Of a stretch of 64,000 nucleotides of DNA, positions 43,879-54,424 are shown piece after piece. Position 1 is the stretch's first letter. Each line of letters begins with the position of its first letter. The stretch comes from Vicinamibacteria bacterium (GTDB lineage Bacteria > Acidobacteriota > Vicinamibacteria > Fen-336): NCBI GenBank assembly GCA_023701125.1, contig JAMPXO010000002.1:41351-105350 (forward strand), given 5' to 3'. Made by a program: the position numbers and the translations under genes. The notes under the pieces are model-generated. The model made no database searches, was not told where the DNA came from, and saw only the letters and a list, made by a program, of their open reading frames with translations.

Positions 43879-44784
43879 GTGCCCCCCAGGACCCGTCCTT
43901 CGCGCGCCCGTTTTCTGCGCCGCGGCGCTGCCGTCTTCTTCGGACTCGTGATCGTGCTCGGCAGCGCGCTGCTGGCCGCGGCCTCGACCGGGCACCTCGC
44001 ACTGCAGGGCGCCTGGGTCGCGGCGCCGGCCCTGGTGCTGCCCCTGTGCTGGCTGGGCGGCTGGGCCGGCGGCGCGATGCTGGTCCGCGGCCTGCGCGAG
44101 ATGGCGTTCGCGCGACGCCGACGGCGGCTGCGCGCCGAGCGTCCGGACGAGCCGTGGCGGCGCGATCACGACTGGAATCCGGACGGCGCGCGCGAGCGGC
44201 CGATCGTGGAGTCGGGCCGGGCGCTGCTGACGCTGGGCGTCGCCGGATCGGGGCTCGCCGGGCTGCACGCCTGGGCGTGGCGCCACGACGAGTGGCTGGC
44301 GGGCCTCGTCCTCGGCCTGTTCACCCTCTTCTGGCTGGTCTGGGCCGCTGCGGTGGCGCTGGCACTCTGGCGCTTCGCGCGCCACGGAGCCGTGCGGGTG
44401 GAGTGGCACCGCTTCCCGCTCCGCCTCGGCGAGCGCGCCCGCTTCCGGGTCGCCTGCGGGCGACCGTTCACCGATTTCGGCCGGGCCACGGTCACCCTCG
44501 TCTGCGTCAGGGAGAAGGCGGAGAACGTGACGGATGCCGACGGCGACAGCGCCCTCACCCACGTCGCTCACGACCGCCACCGCGACGAGCGGACGTTCAC
44601 GGGGGCGGAACTGGCCCCGGAGTTGGAGGTCGCGTTCGACCTGCCCGGCGGGCCGCTCGCGACCCGGCTGGGGAGCGACGCGCCGACCTACTGGGAACTG
44701 CACGTGGAGGCCGACGGCGGACCCGGCCCGCGACTCGCGACCGCCCTGCTGGTCCCGGTGTACGCGCGGGACGGGGCGCCCTGA
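43879..44784 (+). CDS. Membrane protein, DUF3592-like
   Basis: Encodes 301 residues with two N-terminal and two central helices and a beta-rich C-terminal half (VEWHRFPLRLGERARFRVA, ELEVAFDLPGGPLATRLG). The layout resembles DUF3592 membrane proteins but I am not certain. GTG 43879 with GAGTGGGG before it is preferred. Divergent from folE. No function can be inferred. Confidence 0.6.
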   Translation: MPPRTRPSRARFLRRGAAVFFGLVIVLGSALLAAASTGHLALQGAWVAAPALVLPLCWLGGWAGGAMLVRGLREMAFARRRRRLRAERPDEPWRRDHDWNPDGARERPIVESGRALLTLGVAGSGLAGLHAWAWRHDEWLAGLVLGLFTLFWLVWAAAVALALWRFARHGAVRVEWHRFPLRLGERARFRVACGRPFTDFGRATVTLVCVREKAENVTDADGDSALTHVAHDRHRDERTFTGAELAPELEVAFDLPGGPLATRLGSDAPTYWELHVEADGGPGPRLATALLVPVYARDGAP

Positions 44785-44801
44785 TCTCGTCCTCTACGGC
44801 G

Positions 44802-45536
44802 TCACGCGTTCGTCACCAGCCGCGCCGGGTCGCCGACGCGGATGGCGCCCCTTCGCACGACCGTGCCGTACACGCCCGCGTTGTTCGCGTTCAGCCGGAC
44901 GACCGTCTTCAGCGCCCGCGCGTCGTGCGTGCCCGTGTCCGGATCGAGCCCGATCATCATGCATCGCACGTCGCGCGCCGTCACGGCCACCGCGGGCCCC
45001 GGCTCCACGTCGCCGAACACCAGTGTCCCGCCCACCCAACGATCCTCGAGAAACGGCTCGCCGGCGGGGGTGTCGAGCACGATGTTGGCGCGGAAGCGCC
45101 GTCGATCCAGGTCGACCCCCGCCTCGCGCCCGATGCCGGAAATGGTCGCCAGGCTGATCACCGAGACGGCGGCATCATCGAAGATCCCGTGCTTGAGCTT
45201 CATCAGCTCGACAGCGCTGCCGAAGCGCTCGGCGATCTCGCGCTGAAGTTCAGGGCTTCGCAGCTCCACCTGCGCTCCGTCCGGTGTGCGCACGTGAGTG
45301 GGCAGGGGCTCGCCCGAACTCTCGTCGACGCCGAACGGGTGGTAGAGGAGAAGCTCGGCGACGCGGCTCGCGCTCAGCCACGGGAAGCCGCTGTCGTCTC
45401 CCACCCGCCGGAAGGCGAAGCGCCGATCGCCCTCGAGCCCGTGCCATCCGAGAACAGCCGACTCGGTCGCGATCCCCGCCATCGACTTGACGGGATAGCG
45501 CACGAGCTCGCGAACGTGTCCGACCTGCGTTTGCAT
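44802..45536 (-). CDS. MOSC-domain protein
   Basis: A 244-residue protein with the MOSC N-terminal barrel (VRELVRYPVKSMAGI, LEGDRRFAFR) and the MOSC core (RRFRANIVLDT, FGDVEPGPAVAVTARDVRCMMIGLDPDTG), where the Cys could carry sulfur or molybdenum as in mitochondrial amidoxime reductase and YcbX. A role with molybdenum cofactor fits the MOT1 transporter and the molybdoenzymes further right. Divergent from the DHFR-like gene. Confidence 0.9.
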   Translation of the reverse strand: MQTQVGHVRELVRYPVKSMAGIATESAVLGWHGLEGDRRFAFRRVGDDSGFPWLSASRVAELLLYHPFGVDESSGEPLPTHVRTPDGAQVELRSPELQREIAERFGSAVELMKLKHGIFDDAAVSVISLATISGIGREAGVDLDRRRFRANIVLDTPAGEPFLEDRWVGGTLVFGDVEPGPAVAVTARDVRCMMIGLDPDTGTHDARALKTVVRLNANNAGVYGTVVRRGAIRVGDPARLVTNA

Positions 45537-45601
45537 GCCGTCACTTTATGTCAGCCCGGGTAGCATGGGCAGGCCTCGGGGGCGACCGAGGGGGATGGGA
45601 A

Positions 45602-46123
45602 ATGCGCACCGTGTTCGTCGGGATCAGCGTGGACGGCTTCATCGCGAGGCGCGACGGCGGCCTCGACTTCCTGCCGGCGGAGCCCGAAGACCACGGGTTC
45701 GACGAGCTGCTCGCCAGCGTCGACGCGCTGGTGATGGGCCGCGCCACCTTCGAGACGGTGCTGGGGTTCGGGGGAGACTGGCCCTACGGCGACAAGCGGG
45801 TGGTCGTGCTCAGCAGCCAGCCGCTGGACCTCTCCGCCGCACGCGGGGGCCGAGTCGAGCAGATGAGCGGCGAGCCCGCCGAGATCGTCGCGCGGCTGGC
45901 GGCATCTGGTGCAGTCAACCTGTACATCGACGGCGGCGTCACGGTCCAGCGCTTCCTGCGCGCCGGCCAGGTCGATCGCCTGGTGCTGACGCGGGTGCCG
46001 GTGCTGATCGGCGACGGCCTCCCGCTGTTCGGCTCGCTCCCCCACGACGTCCGCCTGCGCCACGTCGCCACCCGCAGCTTCCCCAGCGGCCTGGTCCAGA
46101 CCGAGTACGCCCTCGGGCTGTAG
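45602..46123 (+). CDS. Dihydrofolate reductase-family (RibD C-terminal-like) protein
   Basis: A 173-residue NADPH-binding protein: FVGISVDGFIARRDGGLDFL at the start, LVMGRATFETVLGF, and NLYIDGGVTVQRFLRAG with LVLTRVPVLIGDGLPLFG. This is the stand-alone RibD_C/DHFR-like family (YyaP/YwjB type), whose substrate is unknown. ATG 45602 lies in GGATGGGAA context; ends 9 bp before the molybdate transporter. Confidence 0.88.
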   Translation: MRTVFVGISVDGFIARRDGGLDFLPAEPEDHGFDELLASVDALVMGRATFETVLGFGGDWPYGDKRVVVLSSQPLDLSAARGGRVEQMSGEPAEIVARLAASGAVNLYIDGGVTVQRFLRAGQVDRLVLTRVPVLIGDGLPLFGSLPHDVRLRHVATRSFPSGLVQTEYALGL

Positions 46124-46132
46124 CATCCGGCG

Positions 46133-47305
46133 GTGTCCGCCCCAGCCGTGAACCCGGCCGTGAACCCGCGCGTGCGCTTCGACCGCAACGAGCTGTCCGG
46201 CGCGTTCGGGGACCTGGGCACGGACTTCCCGCTGCTGGTCGGCATGACGCTGGCCGCGGGACTCGACGTGACCAGCGTGCTGGTGATGTTCGGCGCGATG
46301 CAGGTGGCGACCGGGCTCGTCTACGGCCTGCCGATGCCCGTGCAGCCGCTGAAGGCGATGGCGGTGTTGGTGATCACCCAGAAGCTGGCGCCCGGCGTGC
46401 TGATGGGCGGCGGCCTCGCCATCGGCCTGATGATGCTGGCGCTGGCGGCGACAGGCGCCATCGACGGCCTCGCCCGGGTCGTGCCGAAGTCGGTCGTGCG
46501 CGGCATCCAGCTGGGGCTCGGCCTGCAGCTCGCCCAGCTCGCGCTGCGCGACTACGTGCTCGCCGACGGCGTGGCCGGCTACGTGCTCGCCGCGGCCGCG
46601 TTCGTGGTCACCCTGTTCCTGCTCGGCAGTCGCCGCTACCCGCCGGCCACGATCGTGGTGCTGATGGGGATCGTCTACGCGGTCGCCACCCACCGCGGCG
46701 ACGTCCACCTGGCCGGGCTCGCGGGCTTCGACCTGCCGCGCTTCCACGCCCCGACCTGGGCCGACGTGGTGACGGGCTTCTTCGTGCTGGCACTGCCGCA
46801 GCTCCCGCTGTCGCTCGGCAACTCCGTGCTGGGCGCCAGCCAGATCGTCAGCGACCTGTTCCCCGAACGCCCGGTGAGCGTGCGGCGGATCGCCTTCACC
46901 TATTCGCTGATGAACCTCGTCAACCCGCTGTTCGGCGGCGTCCCGACCTGCCACGGGGCGGGCGGCATGGCAGGCCACTACGCGTTCGGCGCCCGCACGG
47001 GTGGGTCCGTCGTGCTGGAGGGGGCCTTCTACGTCGTGCTCGGCGTGTTCTTCACCGGTGGCTTCGCGCTGGCGATCGCGATGTTCCCGCGCCCCGTGCT
47101 CGGCGTGATCCTGCTGTTCGAGGCGCTGACGCTGCTGGCGCTGATCCGCGACACAGCCGGCTCGACCCGCGACTTCGGCGTCGTGCTGCTGGTCGGCGTG
47201 ATCGCGATGGCGATGCCCTACGGCTACGTGATCGGCCTCGTCCTCGGCACCGCCGTCGCCCACCTGGCCGCCCGCGGCTTCACGGCCTTCGGCCGCGACA
47301 GCTAG
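46133..47305 (+). CDS. Putative molybdate transporter, MOT1 family
   Basis: A 390-residue transporter with about 10-11 helices. ELSGAFGDLGTDFPLLVGM and MPVQPLKAMAV are the two signature motifs of MOT1/SulP-related molybdate transporters, here without the STAS domain. It should import molybdate. GTG start. Together with MOSC and two molybdopterin enzymes within 10 kb it makes a molybdenum-rich neighbourhood. Confidence 0.88.
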   Translation: MSAPAVNPAVNPRVRFDRNELSGAFGDLGTDFPLLVGMTLAAGLDVTSVLVMFGAMQVATGLVYGLPMPVQPLKAMAVLVITQKLAPGVLMGGGLAIGLMMLALAATGAIDGLARVVPKSVVRGIQLGLGLQLAQLALRDYVLADGVAGYVLAAAAFVVTLFLLGSRRYPPATIVVLMGIVYAVATHRGDVHLAGLAGFDLPRFHAPTWADVVTGFFVLALPQLPLSLGNSVLGASQIVSDLFPERPVSVRRIAFTYSLMNLVNPLFGGVPTCHGAGGMAGHYAFGARTGGSVVLEGAFYVVLGVFFTGGFALAIAMFPRPVLGVILLFEALTLLALIRDTAGSTRDFGVVLLVGVIAMAMPYGYVIGLVLGTAVAHLAARGFTAFGRDS

Positions 47306-47337
47306 GCCCCGCCGCGTTCAGCTAAACTGGTGGGCTG

Positions 47338-48954
<1,617 letters not shown>

Positions 48955-48976
48955 GCGCCTGTCGCCGCGCCCGGCT

Positions 48977-51097
48977 CTAGCGGGGCGCGGCGACGAGCTC
49001 GCGGACCAGGTCGTCGGCGCCTTCGACTTCCTCCAGCAGCCACAGCAGGTAGCGAGCGTCGGCGTTGACGTTGCGGGCGACCTCCGGGTTGTAGCCGAAG
49101 TCGTTGGCGACGTTCTCCCACACGCGGTCGAAGTTGACGCCGACGAGGCGGCCTTCGCCGTCGATGGTCGGGCTGCCCGAGTTGCCGCCGGTCGTGTCGC
49201 AATCGGCGAGGAAGGCGACCGGGACCTGCCCGGAGGCGGGGTCGGTCCAGCGGCCGAACCGCCTGGCGACGAAGGCCGCGCGCACGCGCTCCGGCAGCTC
49301 GAACGGGTCCTGCCCGGTGTGCTTGGCGACGGCGCCGGCCAGCGTCGTGTGCGGCGTCATCACCACCGCCTCGCGCGGCGAGTATCCGCGCACGCGACCG
49401 AAGCTGACGCGCAGCGAGCTGTTGGCGTCGGGGGCCACGGGCCGGCCGGCCTCGGCGATCACCGCCATCCGCCAGGTCGGCCGCAGTCGCAGCGTCGCCC
49501 CCGCCGTGCGGTCGCGCCGCGCCTTCAGCGCGCGGCGCTCGGCGTCGAGCGCCAGGCCCATGTCGATCAGCGGGTCCTTGCGCGCACGCAGCGCGTCCGG
49601 CGTCTCCTCGAACATCGCCTTGCGGGTGGCGAGGTCGAACACCCGCGAGGCGGCGTACAGGCGGCCGATCTCGGCCTCGAGCGCGGCATCGGTCGTCGCC
49701 GCGCCGAACGCCGCGTCGACGGCCGCGATCCGCTGGTCCGCGGGCAGCGCCAGGGCGCGCTTCAGCCAGGAGTGGAGCCACCGCCGGTCGGCCGTCTCAG
49801 CGTAGCGCTTCTGGTCGCGAGTCACCCGGTCGCGCAGGCGCGGCAGGTCGCGCTCCATGTAGCCGGGCTCGCGCTCCGCGTCGGGCTTGACCGCCTCGTG
49901 CGCCCGTCGGGCCAGTTGGGCGGGCCAGCGCAGGGCGCGCGGGCCGCGGGCGACCAGGTCGAGCAGGAAATCGCGGTCCCAGGTCCGCAGCTTCTCGGCG
50001 CTCAGCGTGCGCAGGCCCTCCCAGGCGGCGAGCGCCTGCTGCCCCTCCGCCCGTAGCGCCGCCCAGGCCTGGACCCGCTCTTCGTCGGCTCGCTGCTTGT
50101 CGAGAATGCGGCCCCGGCCCAGGCCCGCGAGCTGGCCGAGTGCGTTCTTGTGGGTGTTCTCGAGTCCGCGCAGGTCGTCGGCCACCGCGATTGCCACCTC
50201 GGCCGAGGTTTTCCCGGACGACTCGAGGATCGCGATCCACTCGCCGTAGAGGTCGCGCACGGCCGGGAACCAGCGCTCCTGGCGCTCGGCCATCTCGTCC
50301 GCGATCCAGGCGCGGTACGTGCGGCCGGGATACCCGAGCACCGCGACCGCGTCGCCCTCGCGTACGCCGCGGGTGGAGACCGGGAAGAAGTGGCGCGGCT
50401 GGTAGGGCTGACCGTCCTTGTACGCACGCAGCAGCGAGAAGTCGCCGGTGTGGCGCGGCCAGCTCCAGTTGTCGACCTCGCCGCCGTAGTTGCCGACGCC
50501 GAGTGGCGGCGCGTAGACGAGGCGGACGTCCACGATCTCTTCGAACTCGGTCAGCGTGAAGAACAGCCCGCCGTCGAACTCGGCGAACTGGCAGCGGGTG
50601 GCGGGCTGCTTCTCGCACGCGGCCACCAGCGCCTTCTGCTTCGTCTCGACCGCGGAGAAGCGGGCGCTGTCGTCGGCGCCTGCCGGCACCGCTGCGCGCA
50701 CCTCGGCGCTGACGTCGCGGAACGCGCGCGGGACCTGGATGCGGTAGGCGCCGGCCTTCTTCTCGTCGGCCCGGGTCCGCGCGAGGTAGCCGTCCACGGT
50801 CAGGTTCGCCTGCGGCGTCGAGTGCTCCTGCAGGATGCCCGCGACGCAGTGGTGGTTGGTGATCAGCAGCCCGTCTGCGGAGACGAAGCTGCCCGAGCAG
50901 CCCGGCAACTGCACCGCGTTGGCGAGCAGCCCACCGCCCGCCTTCGCGTCCCACAGCTTGTCGAGCGGCAGCCCGAAGCCCTGGGCCTTGACCCAGGCCG
51001 GCCCCTGCTCCAGCACCTGCTGCGGGGTCCACTTGCCTTCGCCGGCCAGCGCGGGAGTGGCCAGGAGGAGGAGGGAGAGCGGGATCGCGTGTCGCAT
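48977..51097 (-). CDS. S46-family dipeptidyl peptidase (DPP7/DPP11 type)
   Basis: A 706-residue periplasmic serine peptidase that removes dipeptides. Signal peptide MRHAIPLSLLLLATPALA; catalytic His in LLITNHHCV; catalytic Ser in TGGNSGSPT, with an all-helical insert between. After the Ser, VNFDRVWENV has Arg at the position that is Arg in DPP11 (Asp/Glu-specific) and Gly in DPP7, which suggests an acidic P1 preference (inference). ATG 51097 has AGAGG upstream and starts the signal peptide. Confidence 0.93.
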   Translation of the reverse strand: MRHAIPLSLLLLATPALAGEGKWTPQQVLEQGPAWVKAQGFGLPLDKLWDAKAGGGLLANAVQLPGCSGSFVSADGLLITNHHCVAGILQEHSTPQANLTVDGYLARTRADEKKAGAYRIQVPRAFRDVSAEVRAAVPAGADDSARFSAVETKQKALVAACEKQPATRCQFAEFDGGLFFTLTEFEEIVDVRLVYAPPLGVGNYGGEVDNWSWPRHTGDFSLLRAYKDGQPYQPRHFFPVSTRGVREGDAVAVLGYPGRTYRAWIADEMAERQERWFPAVRDLYGEWIAILESSGKTSAEVAIAVADDLRGLENTHKNALGQLAGLGRGRILDKQRADEERVQAWAALRAEGQQALAAWEGLRTLSAEKLRTWDRDFLLDLVARGPRALRWPAQLARRAHEAVKPDAEREPGYMERDLPRLRDRVTRDQKRYAETADRRWLHSWLKRALALPADQRIAAVDAAFGAATTDAALEAEIGRLYAASRVFDLATRKAMFEETPDALRARKDPLIDMGLALDAERRALKARRDRTAGATLRLRPTWRMAVIAEAGRPVAPDANSSLRVSFGRVRGYSPREAVVMTPHTTLAGAVAKHTGQDPFELPERVRAAFVARRFGRWTDPASGQVPVAFLADCDTTGGNSGSPTIDGEGRLVGVNFDRVWENVANDFGYNPEVARNVNADARYLLWLLEEVEGADDLVRELVAAPR

Positions 51098-51318
51098 GGT
51101 GTCGCCTCTCGCTGGGGCGCCCTGGAGGCGCCGCACGCGGCCGGGGGTGGCCGTGACGCGACGCTACGCCCGCGAGCAACGGGCGGTCAAGGCACTCCGG
51201 GACCTGCCGCGACCGCGGTACGCTGGGCCTCCCATGCGCGCCCTTCTCACCTACGCGGCGGCAGACGACGAGCCCGGGGCACCAGGGTAGCCCCCGACTG
51301 CGGGCTGGGGCCGGGTCG

Positions 51319-52317
51319 TCAGTCCTCGTCGAGGGGGATGATCTTCGTGTCGTTCTCGCTGGGGCACGTCCACGAGCCGCCGCGGTCGACGAAGCAGGCG
51401 TAGCTGCCCTCCACGAGCCGGCGCCTCACGCCGTCGCGGTACTGCTCGCAGACCATGTGCTTGCTCCGGAACGTGAAGACGGTGGCTCCCGCGGGCGCCC
51501 CGGCATGGCGCCGCTGGGCACCCCAACCCCGCTCCGTCTCGACGGTGTTGACGTACGGCGAGCCCATCTCGAACGCAAGGAAGGTGACGCCGATTCGCAG
51601 CGGCGCGGAGAGCGTGCCATTCGCAGAGTGGCCGTACTCGTCGAAGATCCGCCGCCTGGCGAGCGCCTTCGAGAACGGGTCGCGCGCCGTCACCGCCGGC
51701 GCGGGAGGCTGCCAGTCGCACGCCGCCGTGACCCGGTGGCCACCGATCGGCCGCATCCGCGAGGCGTCCACCCACTCGTCGTCGGCGGTGCCGTAGCCGT
51801 CGTAGCGGATCTTGTAGCGCTGCCCGTCGACAGCCACGATCTGCGCCGGGTACCAGAACGAGCGTTGCTCGACCTCCAGCCGATCACCACGTTTCCAGGT
51901 CCCGTCCGCTCCGGCCACGGGGCCCGCCGGCGCCGGAGCGACGGTCGCCCCGGGACGCGCCACCCGCGGTGTCCCGTCCACCTGCCCTCGCGAAACCGGC
52001 ACCGCGGGCACGGCGGGGGACGCGCCGGGCGTGCCACGGGACTTGCGCAACCGCTCCTCTCCCGCGCGGAGGTTGCGGATGCTGATCCGGCCCGGCATGC
52101 CGGTCGGCTTGCCTTCAGCGTAGGCCTGGTACTCACAGTCGTCCCACTCGGTCACACCGAGACAGCGGATGATCTCGTAGACCTGCCCACCGTCGAGTTC
52201 GACTCTCTGGCCTGGACGGTACGTCCGCGGCGGCTCGGCGACGGCCGCGATCGCCGCCGACGAGCACGCCACCGCCATCACGCCGCGCCACGCCACTCCC
52301 CACATCGCTGGTCCCAT
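51319..52317 (-). CDS. Exported protein with Tudor/Agenet-like domain
   Basis: Encodes 332 residues. A signal peptide is followed by a small SH3-like segment (YRPGQRVELDGGQVYEIIRCLG), a Pro/Ala linker, a Tudor/Agenet-like barrel (WKRGDRLEVEQRSFWYPAQI; YDGYGTADDEWVDASRMRP) and a C-terminal Cys-containing domain (HMVCEQYRDGVRRRLVEGSY, CPSEN). The barrel is eukaryote-like and occurs in scattered bacterial exported proteins. ATG 52317 or 52305. Function unknown. Confidence 0.7.
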   Translation of the reverse strand: MGPAMWGVAWRGVMAVACSSAAIAAVAEPPRTYRPGQRVELDGGQVYEIIRCLGVTEWDDCEYQAYAEGKPTGMPGRISIRNLRAGEERLRKSRGTPGASPAVPAVPVSRGQVDGTPRVARPGATVAPAPAGPVAGADGTWKRGDRLEVEQRSFWYPAQIVAVDGQRYKIRYDGYGTADDEWVDASRMRPIGGHRVTAACDWQPPAPAVTARDPFSKALARRRIFDEYGHSANGTLSAPLRIGVTFLAFEMGSPYVNTVETERGWGAQRRHAGAPAGATVFTFRSKHMVCEQYRDGVRRRLVEGSYACFVDRGGSWTCPSENDTKIIPLDED

Positions 52318-52442
52318 GCTCCCCTACTCCTCCATGAACCGGACCGGAGGCACGTCGGACACCCGCATCACTCGAGCATCGACAGACGCGGCTGCCGGGC
52401 GCTACTCTCCCGCGTCCGGACCACCAGCCGCTCAGGGAGCCC

Positions 52443-52847
52443 ATGAACCTTCGCGAGAGCGTTGATCGGATCTTAAGCGAGCGGACGCGGTTGACCGACC
52501 GCTTCTACCAGCGATTCTTCGAGCGCTGCCCGGAGGCGCGGGAGCACTTCTCGGGCATCGACCTGCAGGTGCAGTCGGTGATGCTGACGATGGCGCTGGG
52601 GGCGATCCGCGAGCACCCGGAGATGAAGGGCGCCTGCTCGTCGTACCTGCGCGTGCTCGGGACCCGCCACAAGCGGGTCGGCATCCCGCGCGAGCTCTAC
52701 GCCGGGTTCCTCGCGACGCTGCTCGAGTCGTTGCAGGAGTTCCACGGCGCCGACTGGGACGAGGGGCTCGCCGGCCAGTGGACGAGCGCCGTCCGTGACG
52801 CCGTCCAGCTCATGTTCGAGGGCTACGATGACTCCTTCCACGTGTGA
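52443..52847 (+). CDS. Single-domain globin
   Basis: A 134-residue globin of the flavohemoglobin-like/single-domain type. SERTRLTDRFYQRFFERCPEAREHFSGID is helices A-C with the CD region, and LGTRHKRVGIP contains the proximal His of helix F. The distal region has Gln (LQVQSVML). Likely binds O2 or NO. Its stop is 3 bp before a truncated DUF6526 gene. Confidence 0.85.
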   Translation: MNLRESVDRILSERTRLTDRFYQRFFERCPEAREHFSGIDLQVQSVMLTMALGAIREHPEMKGACSSYLRVLGTRHKRVGIPRELYAGFLATLLESLQEFHGADWDEGLAGQWTSAVRDAVQLMFEGYDDSFHV

Positions 52848-52850
52848 ACG

Positions 52851-53031
52851 ATGACCGCGAAGTCGCCGCAGTCCTTCGCCAACCACGCGCGCTTCGTGCC
52901 GCTGTTCCACGTCGGCGTGTTCGGCGCGTTCGTCCTCAACGTCCTGTTCCAGGCGTATCGGCTGTACCTGGCGCCGCGGCCGAGTCAAGAAGCGCATCCG
53001 CGACTGGCAGCCGGACCACCTGCGGGTGTGA
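52851..53031 (+). pseudogene. DUF6526-like gene with internal deletion
   Basis: ATG 52851 reads KSPQSFANHARFVPLFHVGV and one membrane helix (FGAFVLNVLFQAYRLYL), the normal start of a ~140-residue DUF6526 protein. After about 42 residues similarity ends, while another frame at 52984-53031 reads VKKRIRDWQPDHLRV and stops, the normal C terminus. About 75 codons are missing and the frame is shifted. The native frame stops at 53039. Confidence 0.65.
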
Positions 53032-53045
53032 GCCGATAGAAGCGA

Positions 53046-54419
53046 TCAGGGGCGGCCGAAGCGGTCGACTTCGTCCGCCATGCGCGAGGCCGGGGTCGTC
53101 GGACCGAGTTCGACGTAGAAGGCGCAGCGGTCGAGGGCCTGGCTGGCGACCGCGAGCAGCAGGGCCCACGACCAGCCTCTGCCCGCGACGGCGAGAGCCG
53201 CCAGCAGCAACCCGCCACGCACGACGGCGACCGTCGGATGCAGGCCGAAGCGACCGCGCCGAACGCGGACGACGAGCAGGGCCAGCGTGACCGCCGACGC
53301 GGTCCACGCCACCGTGCCGACGCCGAGCGCCAGCCCGAGCTGGAGCAGCGTGGCCAGCGCGGCATCGGCGCTGTGGAAGGGAAAACGGTCGCGGCGCGGG
53401 ATCGCGGCGTAGACGCCGTCGATCGCCACCGCGAGGCCGAGGCCCGCGACGAACGCGAACGGGCCGGCGCCGGCGGCGAGCGCCGCCAGCTCCGGCCAGC
53501 GGTGCGCGAGGTGCGGTGCCAGCAGCGCGGTTCCGCCCAGCCCCACGAACGCGCCCGCCAGCAACGCCTCGCGGCTGAGCCACGACGTGCGCCAGTTGAG
53601 GATCGCGCGCCAGGCCCGCGAGGGCCGGCCGAGGTGCAGCGTGGACAGCGCCATCACCAGGCCGCCCGCACCCAGGAAGGCCACGGGCTCCGGTGCGCGG
53701 TCGGGGAGTGCGAGGCCCGCGCCGAGCCAGGCGACGAGCGCCGGCAGGACCACGGTGAAGAGCACGAGCGTCCACTCCGAGCGGAGCTGGATCTTCGGCG
53801 GCGCGACGGGTTGCGTCGGCGCACCTTCGTCGCCGCCGGCGAGCCAGGCGTCGATGGCCAGCGCCGGCGGCACGACTCCCGGCTGCGAGCGCTGGCGCGG
53901 GTCCACGACGCGCAGCGCCGGGCCCAGGCCGCGCGCGTCCAGTCCGAGCAGCGGGTGGTGCGGCTCGCAAGTCGCGCGCTCGCCCAGGCTCAGCGCCCCG
54001 GTCGGGCACGCCTGCGTGCAGGCCGGCTGACCGCCCGCCGCCAGCCGCGGCGAGCAGAAGGTGCACTTGGTCATCACGCCGGCGCCTGCGTCGAACTTCG
54101 GGGCGTCGTACGGGCACAACCACGAGCAGTAGCGACAGCCGATGCACTGGTCGGGCTCGAGCAGGACCGCGCCCGTCACCGCGTCGCGGTGGTACGCGTT
54201 CGCCGGGCAGCCGAGGGCGCAGACCGGCGTCTCGCAGTGGTTGCAGGCGAGGCTCAGGTGGCGGGTGGGCAGCGCCGGGTGGCGCGACGGGTTGAGGGTC
54301 GTGATCGTGCGCCAGCCGGTGTCGAGCCCTGCCGCGTTCTCGATGCCGCAGGCGACGCGGCAGGCCTCGCAGCCCGTGCAGCGGTCGGGCGCGAAGACGA
54401 AGGCGTGGCGCGCGCCCAC
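53046..54419 (-). CDS. Fused DmsB-DmsC protein: 4Fe-4S ferredoxin plus NrfD/DmsC membrane anchor
   Basis: Encodes 457 residues. The first ~190 hold four cysteine clusters (CTGCEACRVAC; CNHCETPVCALGCP; CIGCRYCSWLCP; CTFCSPRLAAGGQPACTQACP), as in DmsB. The remainder is a membrane anchor of eight helices (LFTVVLPALVAWLGAGLAL to LLLAVASQALDRCAFYVELG), a DmsC-type quinol-oxidising domain. The two are separate genes in most bacteria. GTG 54419 is used, 5 bp after the catalytic gene stop. It accepts electrons from quinol and passes them to the Mo subunit. Confidence 0.88.
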   Translation of the reverse strand: MGARHAFVFAPDRCTGCEACRVACGIENAAGLDTGWRTITTLNPSRHPALPTRHLSLACNHCETPVCALGCPANAYHRDAVTGAVLLEPDQCIGCRYCSWLCPYDAPKFDAGAGVMTKCTFCSPRLAAGGQPACTQACPTGALSLGERATCEPHHPLLGLDARGLGPALRVVDPRQRSQPGVVPPALAIDAWLAGGDEGAPTQPVAPPKIQLRSEWTLVLFTVVLPALVAWLGAGLALPDRAPEPVAFLGAGGLVMALSTLHLGRPSRAWRAILNWRTSWLSREALLAGAFVGLGGTALLAPHLAHRWPELAALAAGAGPFAFVAGLGLAVAIDGVYAAIPRRDRFPFHSADAALATLLQLGLALGVGTVAWTASAVTLALLVVRVRRGRFGLHPTVAVVRGGLLLAALAVAGRGWSWALLLAVASQALDRCAFYVELGPTTPASRMADEVDRFGRP

Positions 54420-54424
54420 GGAGT

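Noticed and set aside
51235..51291. 18-codon ORF MRALLTYAAADDEPGAPG between the S46 and Tudor-like genes
   Set aside because: No RBS, no membrane segment and no family; too short to support as a gene, although it could be the start of a deleted one.
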